A DNA stretch of 64,000 nt from Akkermansia muciniphila (GTDB taxonomy: Bacteria > Verrucomicrobiota > Verrucomicrobiia > Limisphaerales > UBA9464): the NCBI GenBank assembly GCA_945898055.1, contig CAMDGV010000003.1, forward strand, positions 85,070 to 149,069, written 5' to 3'. Position 1 is the first letter of the stretch, and each line of letters opens with the position of its first letter. Both the position numbers and the translations under genes were made by a program. Shown here piece by piece: positions 45,259 to 55,136 of the stretch. Under the pieces are notes generated by a model. The model was not told where the DNA came from. It did no database searches and worked only from the letters and a program-made list of their open reading frames with translations.

Positions 45259-47094
45259 CTATTCTTCTACGTATTTGATCGAACGTTGCTTCTCGGAGCG
45301 CTTCCGGACGGTTTCATCCAAAACCTTTTTCCGGAGTCGGAGATTCTTTGGCGTGGCCTCAACGTACTCATCGACGTCGATGTACTCTAAGGCCCGCTCA
45401 AGGCTGAGGCGAAGCGGCGCATTCAATTGAATGCCTTTACCGTCTCCCTGCGACCGCATATTAGTGAGCTTCTTTTCCTTCACCGGATTTACTGGCATGT
45501 CATTTTCGCGGGCATTCTCGCCCACAATCATGCCGACATAAATCATGTCGCCCGGTTCCACTAGCAAGCGTCCGCGCTCTTGAATCATATTAAGAGCATA
45601 AGCCGTCGCTTCACCGTCATCCATCGATACCAAAGATCCGCTCTTGCGGGCGGCAATCGCACCACAATCTTCGCCGTATTCATGGAAAAGATGACTCACT
45701 ACACCCATACCCTTGGTCATATTGACCAAGTCTGTCTCAAAGCCGATCAACCCACGCATGGGGGCCAAGGCTTCAATCGACACTTGATTACCGATGTGGG
45801 ACATGTTGGTAATCTGAGCTTTCCGGAAAGAGAGATTCTCCATCACTGCGCCCAAGTTTTCATTCGGTAATTCGACGTATACCTTTTCGATGGGTTCAAG
45901 GGCCGTTCCATCTTCGCCCTTTTTCCACAAGACTTCAGGGCGGCTAACCAGCACTTCAAATCCTTCACGACGCATTTGCTCGACGAGAATGGCAATCTGC
46001 ATTTCTCCGCGGCCCGCGACCGCAAACACCTTGGGATCACTGGTCTGAGCGATGCGCAGCGCGACGTTGGTTCGAATCTCTTTCACCAAACGATCCCAAA
46101 TATGTCGAGCGGTGACCAATTTGCCGTCTTGACCCGCCAAAGGTCCATCATTCACGGCGAACTCCATCTGAATTGTCGGAGGATCAATGGGGATGTAGGG
46201 GAGGGATTCGCGCGAAAGACTGTCGCAAAGGGTTTCCCCGATGAAAACCTCTTCAAATCCAGCGATACCAACGATGTCTCCAGCGCTCGCCTCGGCGATT
46301 TCAATCCGCTTCATTCCTTCGAAATGGTAGATCATCGTGATCTTACCCTTCGAAATTTTGCCGTGACCATGACGACAAATGGCGGGGTCACCCACTTTGA
46401 GCTTTCCTTCGACAATCTTGCCGAAAGCAATACGGCCCATGTAGTCGCTGTAATCGAGGTTGGCGACCAGCAACTGGAAGCCCTCTCCAGCCCGTGCTCT
46501 GGGAGAAGGGATGTGTTTTACAATCGCCTCGAACAACGGCTCCATCGTGTCGGTGGTATGTTCGAGTTCCAGCTTGGCATAGCCCTGTTTGGCAGAGCAA
46601 TAAATGAAGGGAAAATCTAACTGCTCATCGGTGGCATTTAAACTCATAAAGAGCTCAAAAACCAAGTCTAATACCTTCTTTGGATTCGCATTGTCGCGGT
46701 CGATCTTGTTGATCACCACGATGGGTTTTGCGCCAGCTTCTAAAGCTTTTCGCAAGACGAAGCGAGTTTGAGCCTGCGGTCCTTCAGAAGAATCAACAAC
46801 GAGCAAAACGCCATCGATCATGTTCATGATTCGTTCCACTTCGCCGCCGAAATCGGCATGGCCCGGAGTGTCCACAATGTTAATGTGGAAATCTTTGTAT
46901 TTGAACGCCGCGTTTTTGGCGCGGATGGTGATTCCCTTCTCCCTTTCCAGATCCATGGAGTCCATCAAGCGCTCAACCTGAGACTCAGCTTGGTTGGCGC
47001 GGAAGGTTCCAGATTGCTTAAGAAGACAATCGACCAGCGTCGTCTTGCCGTGATCAACGTGAGCGATGATCGCGATATTTCGGATGTGCTGCAT
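45259..47094 (-). CDS. typA: Ribosome-associated GTPase TypA/BipA
   Basis: 611 residues from ATG at 47094. GTPase motifs: G1 AHVDHGKTT, G2 region REKGITI, G3 DTPGHADF, G4 NKIDRD and G5 CSAKQG. The EF-G-like domains and the TypA-specific C-terminal domain follow, with SQGDGKGIQLNAPLRLSLERALEYI. It binds 70S ribosomes and assists assembly and stress responses. Length is as expected. It is a single-gene unit with a strong terminator. Confidence 0.96.
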   Translation of the reverse strand: MQHIRNIAIIAHVDHGKTTLVDCLLKQSGTFRANQAESQVERLMDSMDLEREKGITIRAKNAAFKYKDFHINIVDTPGHADFGGEVERIMNMIDGVLLVVDSSEGPQAQTRFVLRKALEAGAKPIVVINKIDRDNANPKKVLDLVFELFMSLNATDEQLDFPFIYCSAKQGYAKLELEHTTDTMEPLFEAIVKHIPSPRARAGEGFQLLVANLDYSDYMGRIAFGKIVEGKLKVGDPAICRHGHGKISKGKITMIYHFEGMKRIEIAEASAGDIVGIAGFEEVFIGETLCDSLSRESLPYIPIDPPTIQMEFAVNDGPLAGQDGKLVTARHIWDRLVKEIRTNVALRIAQTSDPKVFAVAGRGEMQIAILVEQMRREGFEVLVSRPEVLWKKGEDGTALEPIEKVYVELPNENLGAVMENLSFRKAQITNMSHIGNQVSIEALAPMRGLIGFETDLVNMTKGMGVVSHLFHEYGEDCGAIAARKSGSLVSMDDGEATAYALNMIQERGRLLVEPGDMIYVGMIVGENARENDMPVNPVKEKKLTNMRSQGDGKGIQLNAPLRLSLERALEYIDVDEYVEATPKNLRLRKKVLDETVRKRSEKQRSIKYVEE

Positions 47095-47271
47095 AGTGGC
47101 CGTTTTTTCCCTCTAGGGCCGCGTAGGATGCCGTAGGTTGAAAAAAGGTCAAGATGATGGACGCAATTACTCCATATTTTTGCAAGAGCGTCACCTAACC
47201 TAACTCTAGCCCAGTCGGGAAAAGCCGTTCATGCGGTTCTCACCACCCCTTTAACGGCCGCCATTTCAACT

Positions 47272-47997
47272 TCAGAACTTCCGAATTTTAATCTTGCGAA
47301 ACCAGACGTCGTCACCGTGATCTTGCAAGGCAATGTGGCCCGCCGCATTTCGACCGAAGCGAGGCATCCCCTTGAATTTAGATTCAGAAATTAACTTCAA
47401 TGTCTCCGATCCTCCCCACTGATATTCGACAACCTTCTTCTTGTTGAGCCAATGCTCGGCCCGTGTGCCTTTCACCACAATACGGGCCTGATTCCATTCC
47501 CCAACCGGCTTTAACTCCTTCTCAGCATTACAGGCAAGCAAAGCATAAAGCGCCGCTGCACTGGTTTTAGGATTCTTACCGTCGGCATGCTTGGATTCGT
47601 CTAATACTTGATACTCTGGTCCGGTTTCATAACTGGCTCCGTGGTCCTCGGTCACTCGATAAATCACCCCGCTGTTAGCACCGGGCGCCACCTTCCAGTC
47701 AAAGCGCAATTCAAAATCAGCGTATGTTTCGCGCGTTACAATGTCTCCTCCGCCTTGCCCCGCGACATGGCGCAATGCTCCAGACTCCACCACCCACCCT
47801 TTTTGAGGAAATCCTTCCGCTTTGTATCCTCGCCATTGAGCGGTATTTGTTCCGTCAAATAAGGTGTGCCACGCGCCTTTCCCTGTCGCTGGGGCCTTTT
47901 TTTTGCTATCCGAGTCCGTGTCTGCCGAGAGCGAAAGCACGGCGGTGAGAGCGAGGGCAACGAGGACAATCCCTCGTCGAATAGGACGATTATTCAT
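47272..47997 (-). CDS. Secreted DUF1080 (3-keto-disaccharide hydrolase-type) protein
   Basis: 241 residues from ATG at 47997; an in-frame start at 48042 would precede the signal peptide (RRGIVLVALALTAVLSLSA). The mature domain has WHTLFDGTNTAQWRGY, ADFELRFDWKVAPGANSG and HIALQDHGDDVWFRKIKIR, the DUF1080 concanavalin-like fold. Members act on or bind carbohydrates in the periplasm and are greatly expanded in Planctomycetes and Verrucomicrobiota. It is divergent from mqnE with 170 bases between them. Confidence 0.88.
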   Translation of the reverse strand: MNNRPIRRGIVLVALALTAVLSLSADTDSDSKKKAPATGKGAWHTLFDGTNTAQWRGYKAEGFPQKGWVVESGALRHVAGQGGGDIVTRETYADFELRFDWKVAPGANSGVIYRVTEDHGASYETGPEYQVLDESKHADGKNPKTSAAALYALLACNAEKELKPVGEWNQARIVVKGTRAEHWLNKKKVVEYQWGGSETLKLISESKFKGMPRFGRNAAGHIALQDHGDDVWFRKIKIRKF

Positions 47998-48167
47998 AAC
48001 AGTGTGGGAGATTAAATACACCCGATCTTGATTTGACCGCAAGCGGGAGATCGTTCGATTCGAAGGTCAAAAGACATCCATCGATCCGGTCTGCTCTTTT
48101 TAAAAAGTCGGCAAACAACCCAACGTCATCCTTTGCGCTTTGATGACTTTGCTGTTCATTTCCCTCC

Positions 48168-49280
48168 GTGGACTTCTTCCTCCAACGTGGACCGCTCCGA
48201 GACCTTTACGATAAGGTCGCCTCTGGCACTCGTCTTAATGACGACGATGCCCTGCGCTTGTTTCTAACCACCGACTTGAATTCCCTCGGTGCCATCGCCG
48301 ACTTCGCCAATCGGCGCCGCAATGGATTGCGGGCCACGTATATCGTCAATCGCTACCTTAACTACTCCAACTATTGCATACTTAGCTGTCAGTTTTGCGC
48401 CTTTAGCCGAAAAAAAAGGGACAATGATGGCTTCCAACTTTCCGCAGAACAAATGGTGGAGAAAGCTCGCGAAGCCCTCTCTCTCGGCATTACCGAACTT
48501 CATATCGTCGGAGGGCTTCACCCCTCGCTTCCTTTCTCCTACTATACCGGTTTTCTTCGGGCTTTGAAGTCACTGGATGCCCGCCTTCAATTGAAGTGTT
48601 TTACCGCTGTTGAGATTCTTCACCTAGCTTGGTTGGCAAAAAAAACGGTGCGCGATACTTTGTCGGAATTAAGGGAGGCCGGACTGGAGTCTCTGACCGG
48701 CGGTGGGGCCGAGATTTTTCAAAAAGAGGTCCGCTCAAAAATCGCTCTCGGTAAGGAAAGCGCCGAAGAATATCTCAATGTCCATCGTACTTGGCATCAA
48801 CTCGGTGGGCGCAGCACCTGCACGATCCTTTATGGTCATGTGGAATCTCTGGTCGACAGGATCGATCACCTCCGACGTCTCCGTGAACTTCAAGATGAGA
48901 CCAAGGGGTTCACCGGTTTTATCCCGCTTCCCTATCAACCGGATAATAATGGACTGCCCGTAAAACACGCGCCGAGTGGATACGATATGTTACGAACAAT
49001 TGCGGTGTCCCGACTCTATTTAGACAACTTCGACCACATTACGGCCTACTGGGTGGGCATGGGGCTAAAGATGGCTCAGGTGGCCCTTAGCCACGGTGCT
49101 GATGATCTCCACGGCACGATTATCGAGGAACATATTTTTCATATGGCCGGTGCTAAATCACCGCAGATGACCGCCCAAAACGAATTGATCAAAGCCATTC
49201 GAGAAGCGGGCCGAGAACCGATTCAACGTAACACCTTCTACGAACCGATCGAATCGATGAGTTCTCCGGCAACCGCCTAG
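48168..49280 (+). CDS. mqnE: Aminofutalosine synthase (menaquinone synthesis)
   Basis: 370 residues from GTG at 48168. A radical-SAM enzyme with the C70-x3-C74-x2-C77 motif (CILSCQFC). YNYSNYC-type preamble (NRYLNYSNYC), ITELHIVGGLHP, LTGGGAEIF and GFIPLPYQPDNN are typical of MqnE rather than the related MqnC. It converts carboxyvinyl-oxybenzoate and SAM to aminofutalosine, so the organism uses the futalosine route to menaquinone. No other mqn gene is nearby. Confidence 0.92.
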   Translation: MDFFLQRGPLRDLYDKVASGTRLNDDDALRLFLTTDLNSLGAIADFANRRRNGLRATYIVNRYLNYSNYCILSCQFCAFSRKKRDNDGFQLSAEQMVEKAREALSLGITELHIVGGLHPSLPFSYYTGFLRALKSLDARLQLKCFTAVEILHLAWLAKKTVRDTLSELREAGLESLTGGGAEIFQKEVRSKIALGKESAEEYLNVHRTWHQLGGRSTCTILYGHVESLVDRIDHLRRLRELQDETKGFTGFIPLPYQPDNNGLPVKHAPSGYDMLRTIAVSRLYLDNFDHITAYWVGMGLKMAQVALSHGADDLHGTIIEEHIFHMAGAKSPQMTAQNELIKAIREAGREPIQRNTFYEPIESMSSPATA

Positions 49281-49297
49281 CTCACTGCGCTTCTCAC

Positions 49298-50743
49298 TTA
49301 GGCGATGATCTCACGAATCACTTCGCCACGGACGTCAGTCAACCGCATATCGCGTCCGCCAAAACGAAAGGTAAGGCGTTCATGGTCCAATCCCAGAAGA
49401 TGCAAAATTGTGGCGTGAAGATCATGCATTTCTAAGCGGTTCTCCACCGCTTTATAGCCCCAGTCATCGGTCGCTCCATAGGTCATCCCGCCACGGATTC
49501 CGCCCCCGGCTATCCAAGCCGAAAAGGCGTACTCGTTGTGATCTCGCCCATCACTGCCTTGCGAAAAAGGGGTTCGCCCGAACTCACCTGCCCAAAGCAC
49601 AAGGGTCTCGTCCAAGAGCCCCCGCTGTTTGAGATCCGCAAGTAATCCCGCAATCGGTTGATCGACGGCCCGGGCATTATTTCCGTGATTGGTGACAATC
49701 CCGCCGTGGGCATCCCAGCGGGAGTACCCATCCACCATGGGCACAGTCAATTCAATAAACCGAACCCCGCGCTCGATCATCCGCCGCGCCAGTATGCATT
49801 GACGTGCATAAGTCCGAGTGTGTTCGTAGGTTGACTCTAGACCGTACATGCGTCGCGTTGCGATAGATTCGCTAGAGAGATCCAGAAGATCAGGAATCGC
49901 TACCTGCATTCGTGCCGCGAGTTCGTAATTAGCGATGGCAGACTCGAGAATCTCGGCTCCCCCTGAATCGGCAAGTCCGTGGGAGTTCAATCGACGCACT
50001 AAACTCCGCTTAGCCTCCTGCAATCCTGACTCTTTCTCTCCGGGCACGACATTGGCTAAAGGCGTCCCAATGGCATTTAACAAAGAACCTTGATACGTCG
50101 CGGGAAGGAAACCATTACCAAAATTATCGAGTCCGCCGGATGGAATCTGGCCTCCGTTAAGAACAACATAACCGGGAAGTGTGTCATTTGAACTTCCAAG
50201 TCCATAAGTAACCCAAGCTCCTAGGCTCGGCCGGCCCTGCAATCCAGTGCCGCTGTGCAAAAAATAATTCGCGCTGGTGTGCTCTGGGAAGTTGGATGTC
50301 ATCGACCGCAGGACACACAATTCATCGGCCTGCCTAGCTACGTGCGGAAAAAGGTCGCTGACCCAAGTGCCACTCGATCCGTGTTGGCGAAAATTCCACG
50401 GTGATTTCATGACCGAACCGATATCCTCAAACTGGGTCTTCTCAATTCGGCCCATGGCCTTGCGGGCACCTTGGCCATGATATTTTTCCAACATCGGTTT
50501 GTAGTCAAAACTATCCACCTGCGACACCGCCCCTTCCATAAACAAAAAAATAACATTGCGAGCTTTGGGGCGAAAAAGGGAGGGCCTTAAGCCACTAGCA
50601 AGCGGCTCTGCGCCAACCTTGCCAACCGATCCGAATAATCCACTGAGAGCCAATGCCCCAAAGCCGTTCGAGGCGCGGAGCAGCATCTCCCGTCGACGAA
50701 TGCGAGAATCAAGAAATAGGGGGCTCGACGATTTCATGTTCAT
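49298..50743 (-). CDS. DUF1501 secreted protein paired with the DUF1549/DUF1553 cytochrome
   Basis: 481 residues from ATG at 50743, overlapping the upstream stop by four bases. A Tat-like N-terminus (RRREMLLRASNGFGALALSG) is followed by the DUF1501 fold: VIFLFMEGAVSQVDSFDYKP, LWAGEFGRTPFSQGSDGRDHN, and LLGLDHERLTF at the end. In Planctomycetes and Verrucomicrobiota these two genes nearly always occur together in this order and are thought to work on the same extracellular substrate, still unknown. It shares domain plan and motifs with the solitary copy at 19138. Confidence 0.88.
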   Translation of the reverse strand: MNMKSSSPLFLDSRIRRREMLLRASNGFGALALSGLFGSVGKVGAEPLASGLRPSLFRPKARNVIFLFMEGAVSQVDSFDYKPMLEKYHGQGARKAMGRIEKTQFEDIGSVMKSPWNFRQHGSSGTWVSDLFPHVARQADELCVLRSMTSNFPEHTSANYFLHSGTGLQGRPSLGAWVTYGLGSSNDTLPGYVVLNGGQIPSGGLDNFGNGFLPATYQGSLLNAIGTPLANVVPGEKESGLQEAKRSLVRRLNSHGLADSGGAEILESAIANYELAARMQVAIPDLLDLSSESIATRRMYGLESTYEHTRTYARQCILARRMIERGVRFIELTVPMVDGYSRWDAHGGIVTNHGNNARAVDQPIAGLLADLKQRGLLDETLVLWAGEFGRTPFSQGSDGRDHNEYAFSAWIAGGGIRGGMTYGATDDWGYKAVENRLEMHDLHATILHLLGLDHERLTFRFGGRDMRLTDVRGEVIREIIA

Positions 50744-53700
50744 GGTAAATAGATAAATTCATTGGCGTTCAACAAGGTATGAGCGAGATCTACCCACGAC
50801 TCGAATTCTTTCGGGTCTTTAGGATGAAGGCGGCGAAATTCTTCGAGGGCGGCCAGACAATCCGAAGTTTCTTGAGCTGAAGGCCAACGTCCGTAAGCCC
50901 ATTCAAAAAAACCGCGTATCCGCCCGGGTGAATCTAAGCACTGCGCAGTTATTTTATTCGCCCAGACTCGAGATTGTTTACCGAACAACGGATCATTCAT
51001 TCGCGCCAACGCTTGAGACGGAACTAAGCTTACATTCCGACGACCCACCGTGCTGAAAGGGGTGGGGAAATCAAAGGCCAGCATCGATGTCGGCAGAAAA
51101 TTCCGCCGGACAGCGGTGTACAAACTTCGACGTCCATCGCCTTCCAGTGAACCACTCGAATCCGGACGTCCCCGCCCGATCACAAACTCGTTTAAATACA
51201 CGGGCACCGGAGGCCCATTCATAGCTGAATTGAATTCACCGGATACAACCATCAAGGCGTCCCGAATCACCTCTGCTTCGAGCCGGCGGACCGGGCGGAA
51301 GTGCCAAAAATTATTCAATGGATCAACTTCCAAGGCCCGCGCATTTGTCGGGCGGTTTCCTAAGGCGAAGGTGCGGGTCAACACCAAGCGGCGAATCAAC
51401 TGTTTAATCGACCAATCGTCGTCGTGAACAAACTGCCAAGCTAAATGGTCCAGAAGCTCCGGATGAACGGGCGCCTCACCGAGAGCACCAAAATTATCGA
51501 CGGTGGGCACGAGGCCTCGACCAAAAAGATGATGCCAAACGCGGTTCACCATCACGCGGGCCACGAGTGGATTGCTCTTATCTACTAACTGCCGCCCCAA
51601 CTCTAACCGCCCACTTCCATCGGAGAGTTCTATGGGTCTAGACGATGAAAAGGCCACGGGAAGACTCCGCGGTGCTCGTGCGCCTATTTTGGAAGGTTTC
51701 CCACGGATTAAGACGAATTCATCTACTCCAGTGCCATCTAACAAGGCCACTGCCGTTCTTGATTCCCAGCGGACTTTACCCGCAATCGAGTTCTGAGCTG
51801 CGATCCAATCCCCACCGGTTCGAAGCCGATCGAGTCGGACCCCTAAGAGTCCTGGATTCCTCACCATCCAATCAGTCACTGCCGCAATTCCGTTGGGTGA
51901 GGGGAGGGGGGCACCAGCCGCAAGCCAGTCACAACCCGCGATCGCCAAGGCTTGAAAAGCAGTGGTGAACTCGCTCAAGGTGCGCGCTTGTGAAAGTTCA
52001 GAAGTGAGCGCAGTGGAAGGTTTCCAATCGGGAGCTGTGTCCGATTCCACGACCATGAGCACCTCTAAATTATGATCGCCGTCGGGGCCGAATTCCAAAT
52101 GCGTCCTGTGCCCAGCGTAAGCTCCTAAATTATGGGTTACCCAGACAGGTCCCGGCACCGTTCCGGAATCAAACGTCTGATTTAAAATCTGGTGCAAGGG
52201 TCCGTCGACCATCAAATGAGAGTCGACCGCCGCATAAACTCGAACGCGTCCTCGAATCAAATAGTGAAGTCGTCCACTGCCTAAAGTGACGGTTGGAGTT
52301 CGCAACATGCGTCCAGCTCGACTGGTTGCGCCAAGCCGACCTGAGTCATCTTCGTTGCCTGCGCTCGACTTGATTCGATTCCAGAAGGGATCGCGACGCG
52401 CAGAACCAAACGTAGCAATGCCAGCGAGAGGTTGCGCCACGGTGAGGCCAGGGACGAGGGTTCCTTCTAAAATAGGCCCTCGTCCAAAGGCTTCCCCATC
52501 TACTTTCCAAGGCTGAATTTTCGGCCGGGTAAAATCAGCGATTACTCGCCCTCCAACGGGCACTGCAAGAGTGTCACGAGGCGCCGGCGTTGGTGTGCCC
52601 AAATGGAAAACCCGATGCAAGACATGCCACGGATTCGTCGAGGCCCCTCGCAACTCAGTTGTCCAGAGGGAAGCTGGATTCGTGGGGGCCGCCAGTGCAT
52701 TCGTCGCCAAAGCAAACCCGCGAACAGCCTCGTTCAAAGTAACGGCTAATTGTCTCGCTCCAACTTGCAACACGACTCCCGATTCGGCCGCGACTGAGGG
52801 CAACCACCGCTGCCGCACCGTCGCTAGTTCATCGGCCATTCGGCGATTATTCTCCATCGCTTCAAAACGGACTTGTCTAAAACTAGAACTAAGAAGAAAC
52901 CCCACCAAACCATAATAATCATCACTACGAATGGGATCGAACTTGTGGTCATGACATCGAGCACAAGAAACAGTCAGCCCCAGAAAAGATTTGGTGAAAA
53001 CATCGACTTTATTATCGAGGCGATCGCATTCGTCCTGCCGAATATCCACTGGGGAATGCACTTCTTCACCCAGAAAAACCCATCCAGTGCCCAACACAGA
53101 TTCATTGATATCTGTCGATGTCCGGAAGCGGGGATTTGGAAGGAGATCACCCGCTAGATGCTCCAGAAGGAAGCGGTCGTACGCGACATCGGTGTTGAAA
53201 GCACGGACGAGGTAGTCGCGATAGTGCCACGCATTGGCAATTAAGTAATCGCTCTCGTGCCCTCGGGTTTCGGCATACCTCATCAGGTCCATCCAGTGCC
53301 GTGCCCAACGTTCTCCATAATGAGGCGATCCTAGCAACCGATCTACCACCCGTTCCCTCGATCCTAGGTTTGTGTCGGCTAAAAATCCTGCAATCTCTGC
53401 GGGACTCGGTGGTAACCCAGTGATGGCAAACTGCACGCGACGAAGCCACGCCCTTGGATCGATTTCCGCTGCTGGCTTAAGCCCTTTCACTTCGAGCCGT
53501 TGCCCAATAAAGGCATCCACTGGATCTCTTCCCCATTCCGCATCTTCGATTCTAGGGATATTTACCTTCTTGGGGGCTGCCCAAAGCCATGACTGACTCT
53601 GCTTGCGGGCTTCTAAGTTGAAGACCGATTTAGACGATGTTTCCACTTTAGAGGCCGTCCAGACCGCGCCGGCTGAAATCCACTGTCGGACATCGGCAAG

Positions 53701-54030
53701 GACGGCTTCCGATAGTTTTGATTTCTTCGGGGGCATTGTTCGCTGAGAATCCGCGTGTGACATCGCCAGATACAACAAACTCTGTGCGGGCTTGCCAGGA
53801 ACTAAAGCGGGCCCCGATTCACCCCCGCGCAACAAAGCCTCACGGGATTCCATCCGAAGCCCACCCTTACCCGGTTTGCCCTCTGTTCCGTGACATTCCC
53901 AACAATTCTCCACTAAAACGGGCCGGATCCGACGCTCAAATAAATCGTCTTCTGCGCCCTCCGAAGCCACTAGGCTGAGTACTGTCACAAAACCCAAAAG
54001 GATTGAGCGCGTCATTGGAGAGCGGTTCAT
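50740..54030 (-). CDS. Planctomycete-type cytochrome c/DUF1549/DUF1553 protein
   Basis: 1096 residues from ATG at 54030. After a signal peptide comes a PSCyt1 domain (~30-115) with the haem motif CWECHG. DUF1549 (~165-380) carries a second C-x2-C-H (SCARCHDHKFDPI). A middle region (~400-780) with beta-sandwich features follows, then DUF1553 (~800-1070) with VMVNRVWHHLFGRGLV and LVLTRTFALGN. It is a large secreted or periplasmic haem protein. It overlaps the DUF1501 gene by four bases. The enzymatic role of the family is not established; polysaccharide breakdown has been suggested. Confidence 0.9.
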   Translation of the reverse strand: MNRSPMTRSILLGFVTVLSLVASEGAEDDLFERRIRPVLVENCWECHGTEGKPGKGGLRMESREALLRGGESGPALVPGKPAQSLLYLAMSHADSQRTMPPKKSKLSEAVLADVRQWISAGAVWTASKVETSSKSVFNLEARKQSQSWLWAAPKKVNIPRIEDAEWGRDPVDAFIGQRLEVKGLKPAAEIDPRAWLRRVQFAITGLPPSPAEIAGFLADTNLGSRERVVDRLLGSPHYGERWARHWMDLMRYAETRGHESDYLIANAWHYRDYLVRAFNTDVAYDRFLLEHLAGDLLPNPRFRTSTDINESVLGTGWVFLGEEVHSPVDIRQDECDRLDNKVDVFTKSFLGLTVSCARCHDHKFDPIRSDDYYGLVGFLLSSSFRQVRFEAMENNRRMADELATVRQRWLPSVAAESGVVLQVGARQLAVTLNEAVRGFALATNALAAPTNPASLWTTELRGASTNPWHVLHRVFHLGTPTPAPRDTLAVPVGGRVIADFTRPKIQPWKVDGEAFGRGPILEGTLVPGLTVAQPLAGIATFGSARRDPFWNRIKSSAGNEDDSGRLGATSRAGRMLRTPTVTLGSGRLHYLIRGRVRVYAAVDSHLMVDGPLHQILNQTFDSGTVPGPVWVTHNLGAYAGHRTHLEFGPDGDHNLEVLMVVESDTAPDWKPSTALTSELSQARTLSEFTTAFQALAIAGCDWLAAGAPLPSPNGIAAVTDWMVRNPGLLGVRLDRLRTGGDWIAAQNSIAGKVRWESRTAVALLDGTGVDEFVLIRGKPSKIGARAPRSLPVAFSSSRPIELSDGSGRLELGRQLVDKSNPLVARVMVNRVWHHLFGRGLVPTVDNFGALGEAPVHPELLDHLAWQFVHDDDWSIKQLIRRLVLTRTFALGNRPTNARALEVDPLNNFWHFRPVRRLEAEVIRDALMVVSGEFNSAMNGPPVPVYLNEFVIGRGRPDSSGSLEGDGRRSLYTAVRRNFLPTSMLAFDFPTPFSTVGRRNVSLVPSQALARMNDPLFGKQSRVWANKITAQCLDSPGRIRGFFEWAYGRWPSAQETSDCLAALEEFRRLHPKDPKEFESWVDLAHTLLNANEFIYLP

Positions 54031-54150
54031 AGGAATTGAAGTCAGAGAGTGATCTGTAGACAGGGGCTCTGAAAAGCATTTCTAATCCGCTTCAACCGTA
54101 AATTTGCTTGGGTCTCGACCTCAACCGTTGGACTCTCTCCTGACAGCCTT

Positions 54151-55074
54151 ATGAACTACACTCTTCCTTCCCGTCTCTTAGCCGTTGCCGTACTTACTTT
54201 CACCCTGGCGGCAGCCGACTCATCCAACCCAACTTCGATCCAGCACTCTTACTTGGTCCTCGGGAGCAAGACCTCCATCATCGGAGAGGACGGCACGGTT
54301 CAGTGGGAGTATCGGGGCGGTTCGCGCGACGGCTTTGTTCTTCCCAATGATAACCTTTTGCTTGCTTGGTCCGATCGGGTAGAAGAAGTCACCCGCTCAA
54401 AACAAGTGGTGTTCTCCTATGTACGCAGTGCAGAAAATGGAGAGATTGGAACCACTCAACGGCTCTATAACGGGAATACTCTTATCACTGAACAGGGCGG
54501 AAAACCGCGCCTGCTCGAGGTTAATCCAGCGGGCAAAATTGTGGCCGAAACACCGCTTCAACCGGAGACAACCAACGGCCATATGCAAACCCGCATGGCG
54601 CGGCAATTACGCAATGGCAACTACCTCGTGCCCCATCTATTGGCTTTCGCGGTTAAAGAATATACTGCAGACGGCACGGTGGTTCGGACGTTGCGGACAG
54701 ATCTCGCCGAATTAGGCGGGCGCCCGAAGGAAAACTGGCCCTTTACCGCCATTCGCCTCGATAGCGGCAACACTCTTGTCTCCCTGACTCACGGTAACAA
54801 GGTGGTCGAGTTCACGCCGGCTGGAACTGTCGCTTGGCAAGCAAACAATGAAGATGTCGGTGGGCGCTTTAAGGATCCCTGCGGATCCCAACGCCTCGCC
54901 AATGGCAATACTGTGATCGGAAGTCATGCCGCCAACGAAGGAATCTCCATGATTGAACTGACTCCCGAACGGAAAACGGTCTGGACCAGCGACCATCGCC
55001 ACGCCGCGGGGGTTCACCATTTTCAAATTCTTACCACCAACGGTCGGCGTGAACCGGGGATGCCACAGAAATAA
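54151..55074 (+). CDS. Secreted beta-propeller protein (PQQ-like repeats)
   Basis: 307 residues from ATG at 54151. Signal peptide ends near AAA-DS. At least six repeat blades can be seen, each with an NGNTLI/SGNTLV/NGNTVI-type turn and a W-x-x-based strand (GTVQWEY, TVAWQAN, KTVWTSD). This resembles PQQ-like or arylsulfotransferase-type propellers, but the catalytic residues of sulfotransferases are not evident. It is divergent from the DUF1549/DUF1553 gene, 120 bases away. Confidence 0.7.
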   Translation: MNYTLPSRLLAVAVLTFTLAAADSSNPTSIQHSYLVLGSKTSIIGEDGTVQWEYRGGSRDGFVLPNDNLLLAWSDRVEEVTRSKQVVFSYVRSAENGEIGTTQRLYNGNTLITEQGGKPRLLEVNPAGKIVAETPLQPETTNGHMQTRMARQLRNGNYLVPHLLAFAVKEYTADGTVVRTLRTDLAELGGRPKENWPFTAIRLDSGNTLVSLTHGNKVVEFTPAGTVAWQANNEDVGGRFKDPCGSQRLANGNTVIGSHAANEGISMIELTPERKTVWTSDHRHAAGVHHFQILTTNGRREPGMPQK

Positions 55075-55136
55075 TTTTCGGAATTATATAAGAAAATCTG
55101 TTGCATGGTAGATTCAGCGGAGGAACTTCTTTTCCC

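Noticed and set aside
45976..46620. 214-residue plus-strand frame
   Set aside because: It lies antisense within typA, which is unambiguous.
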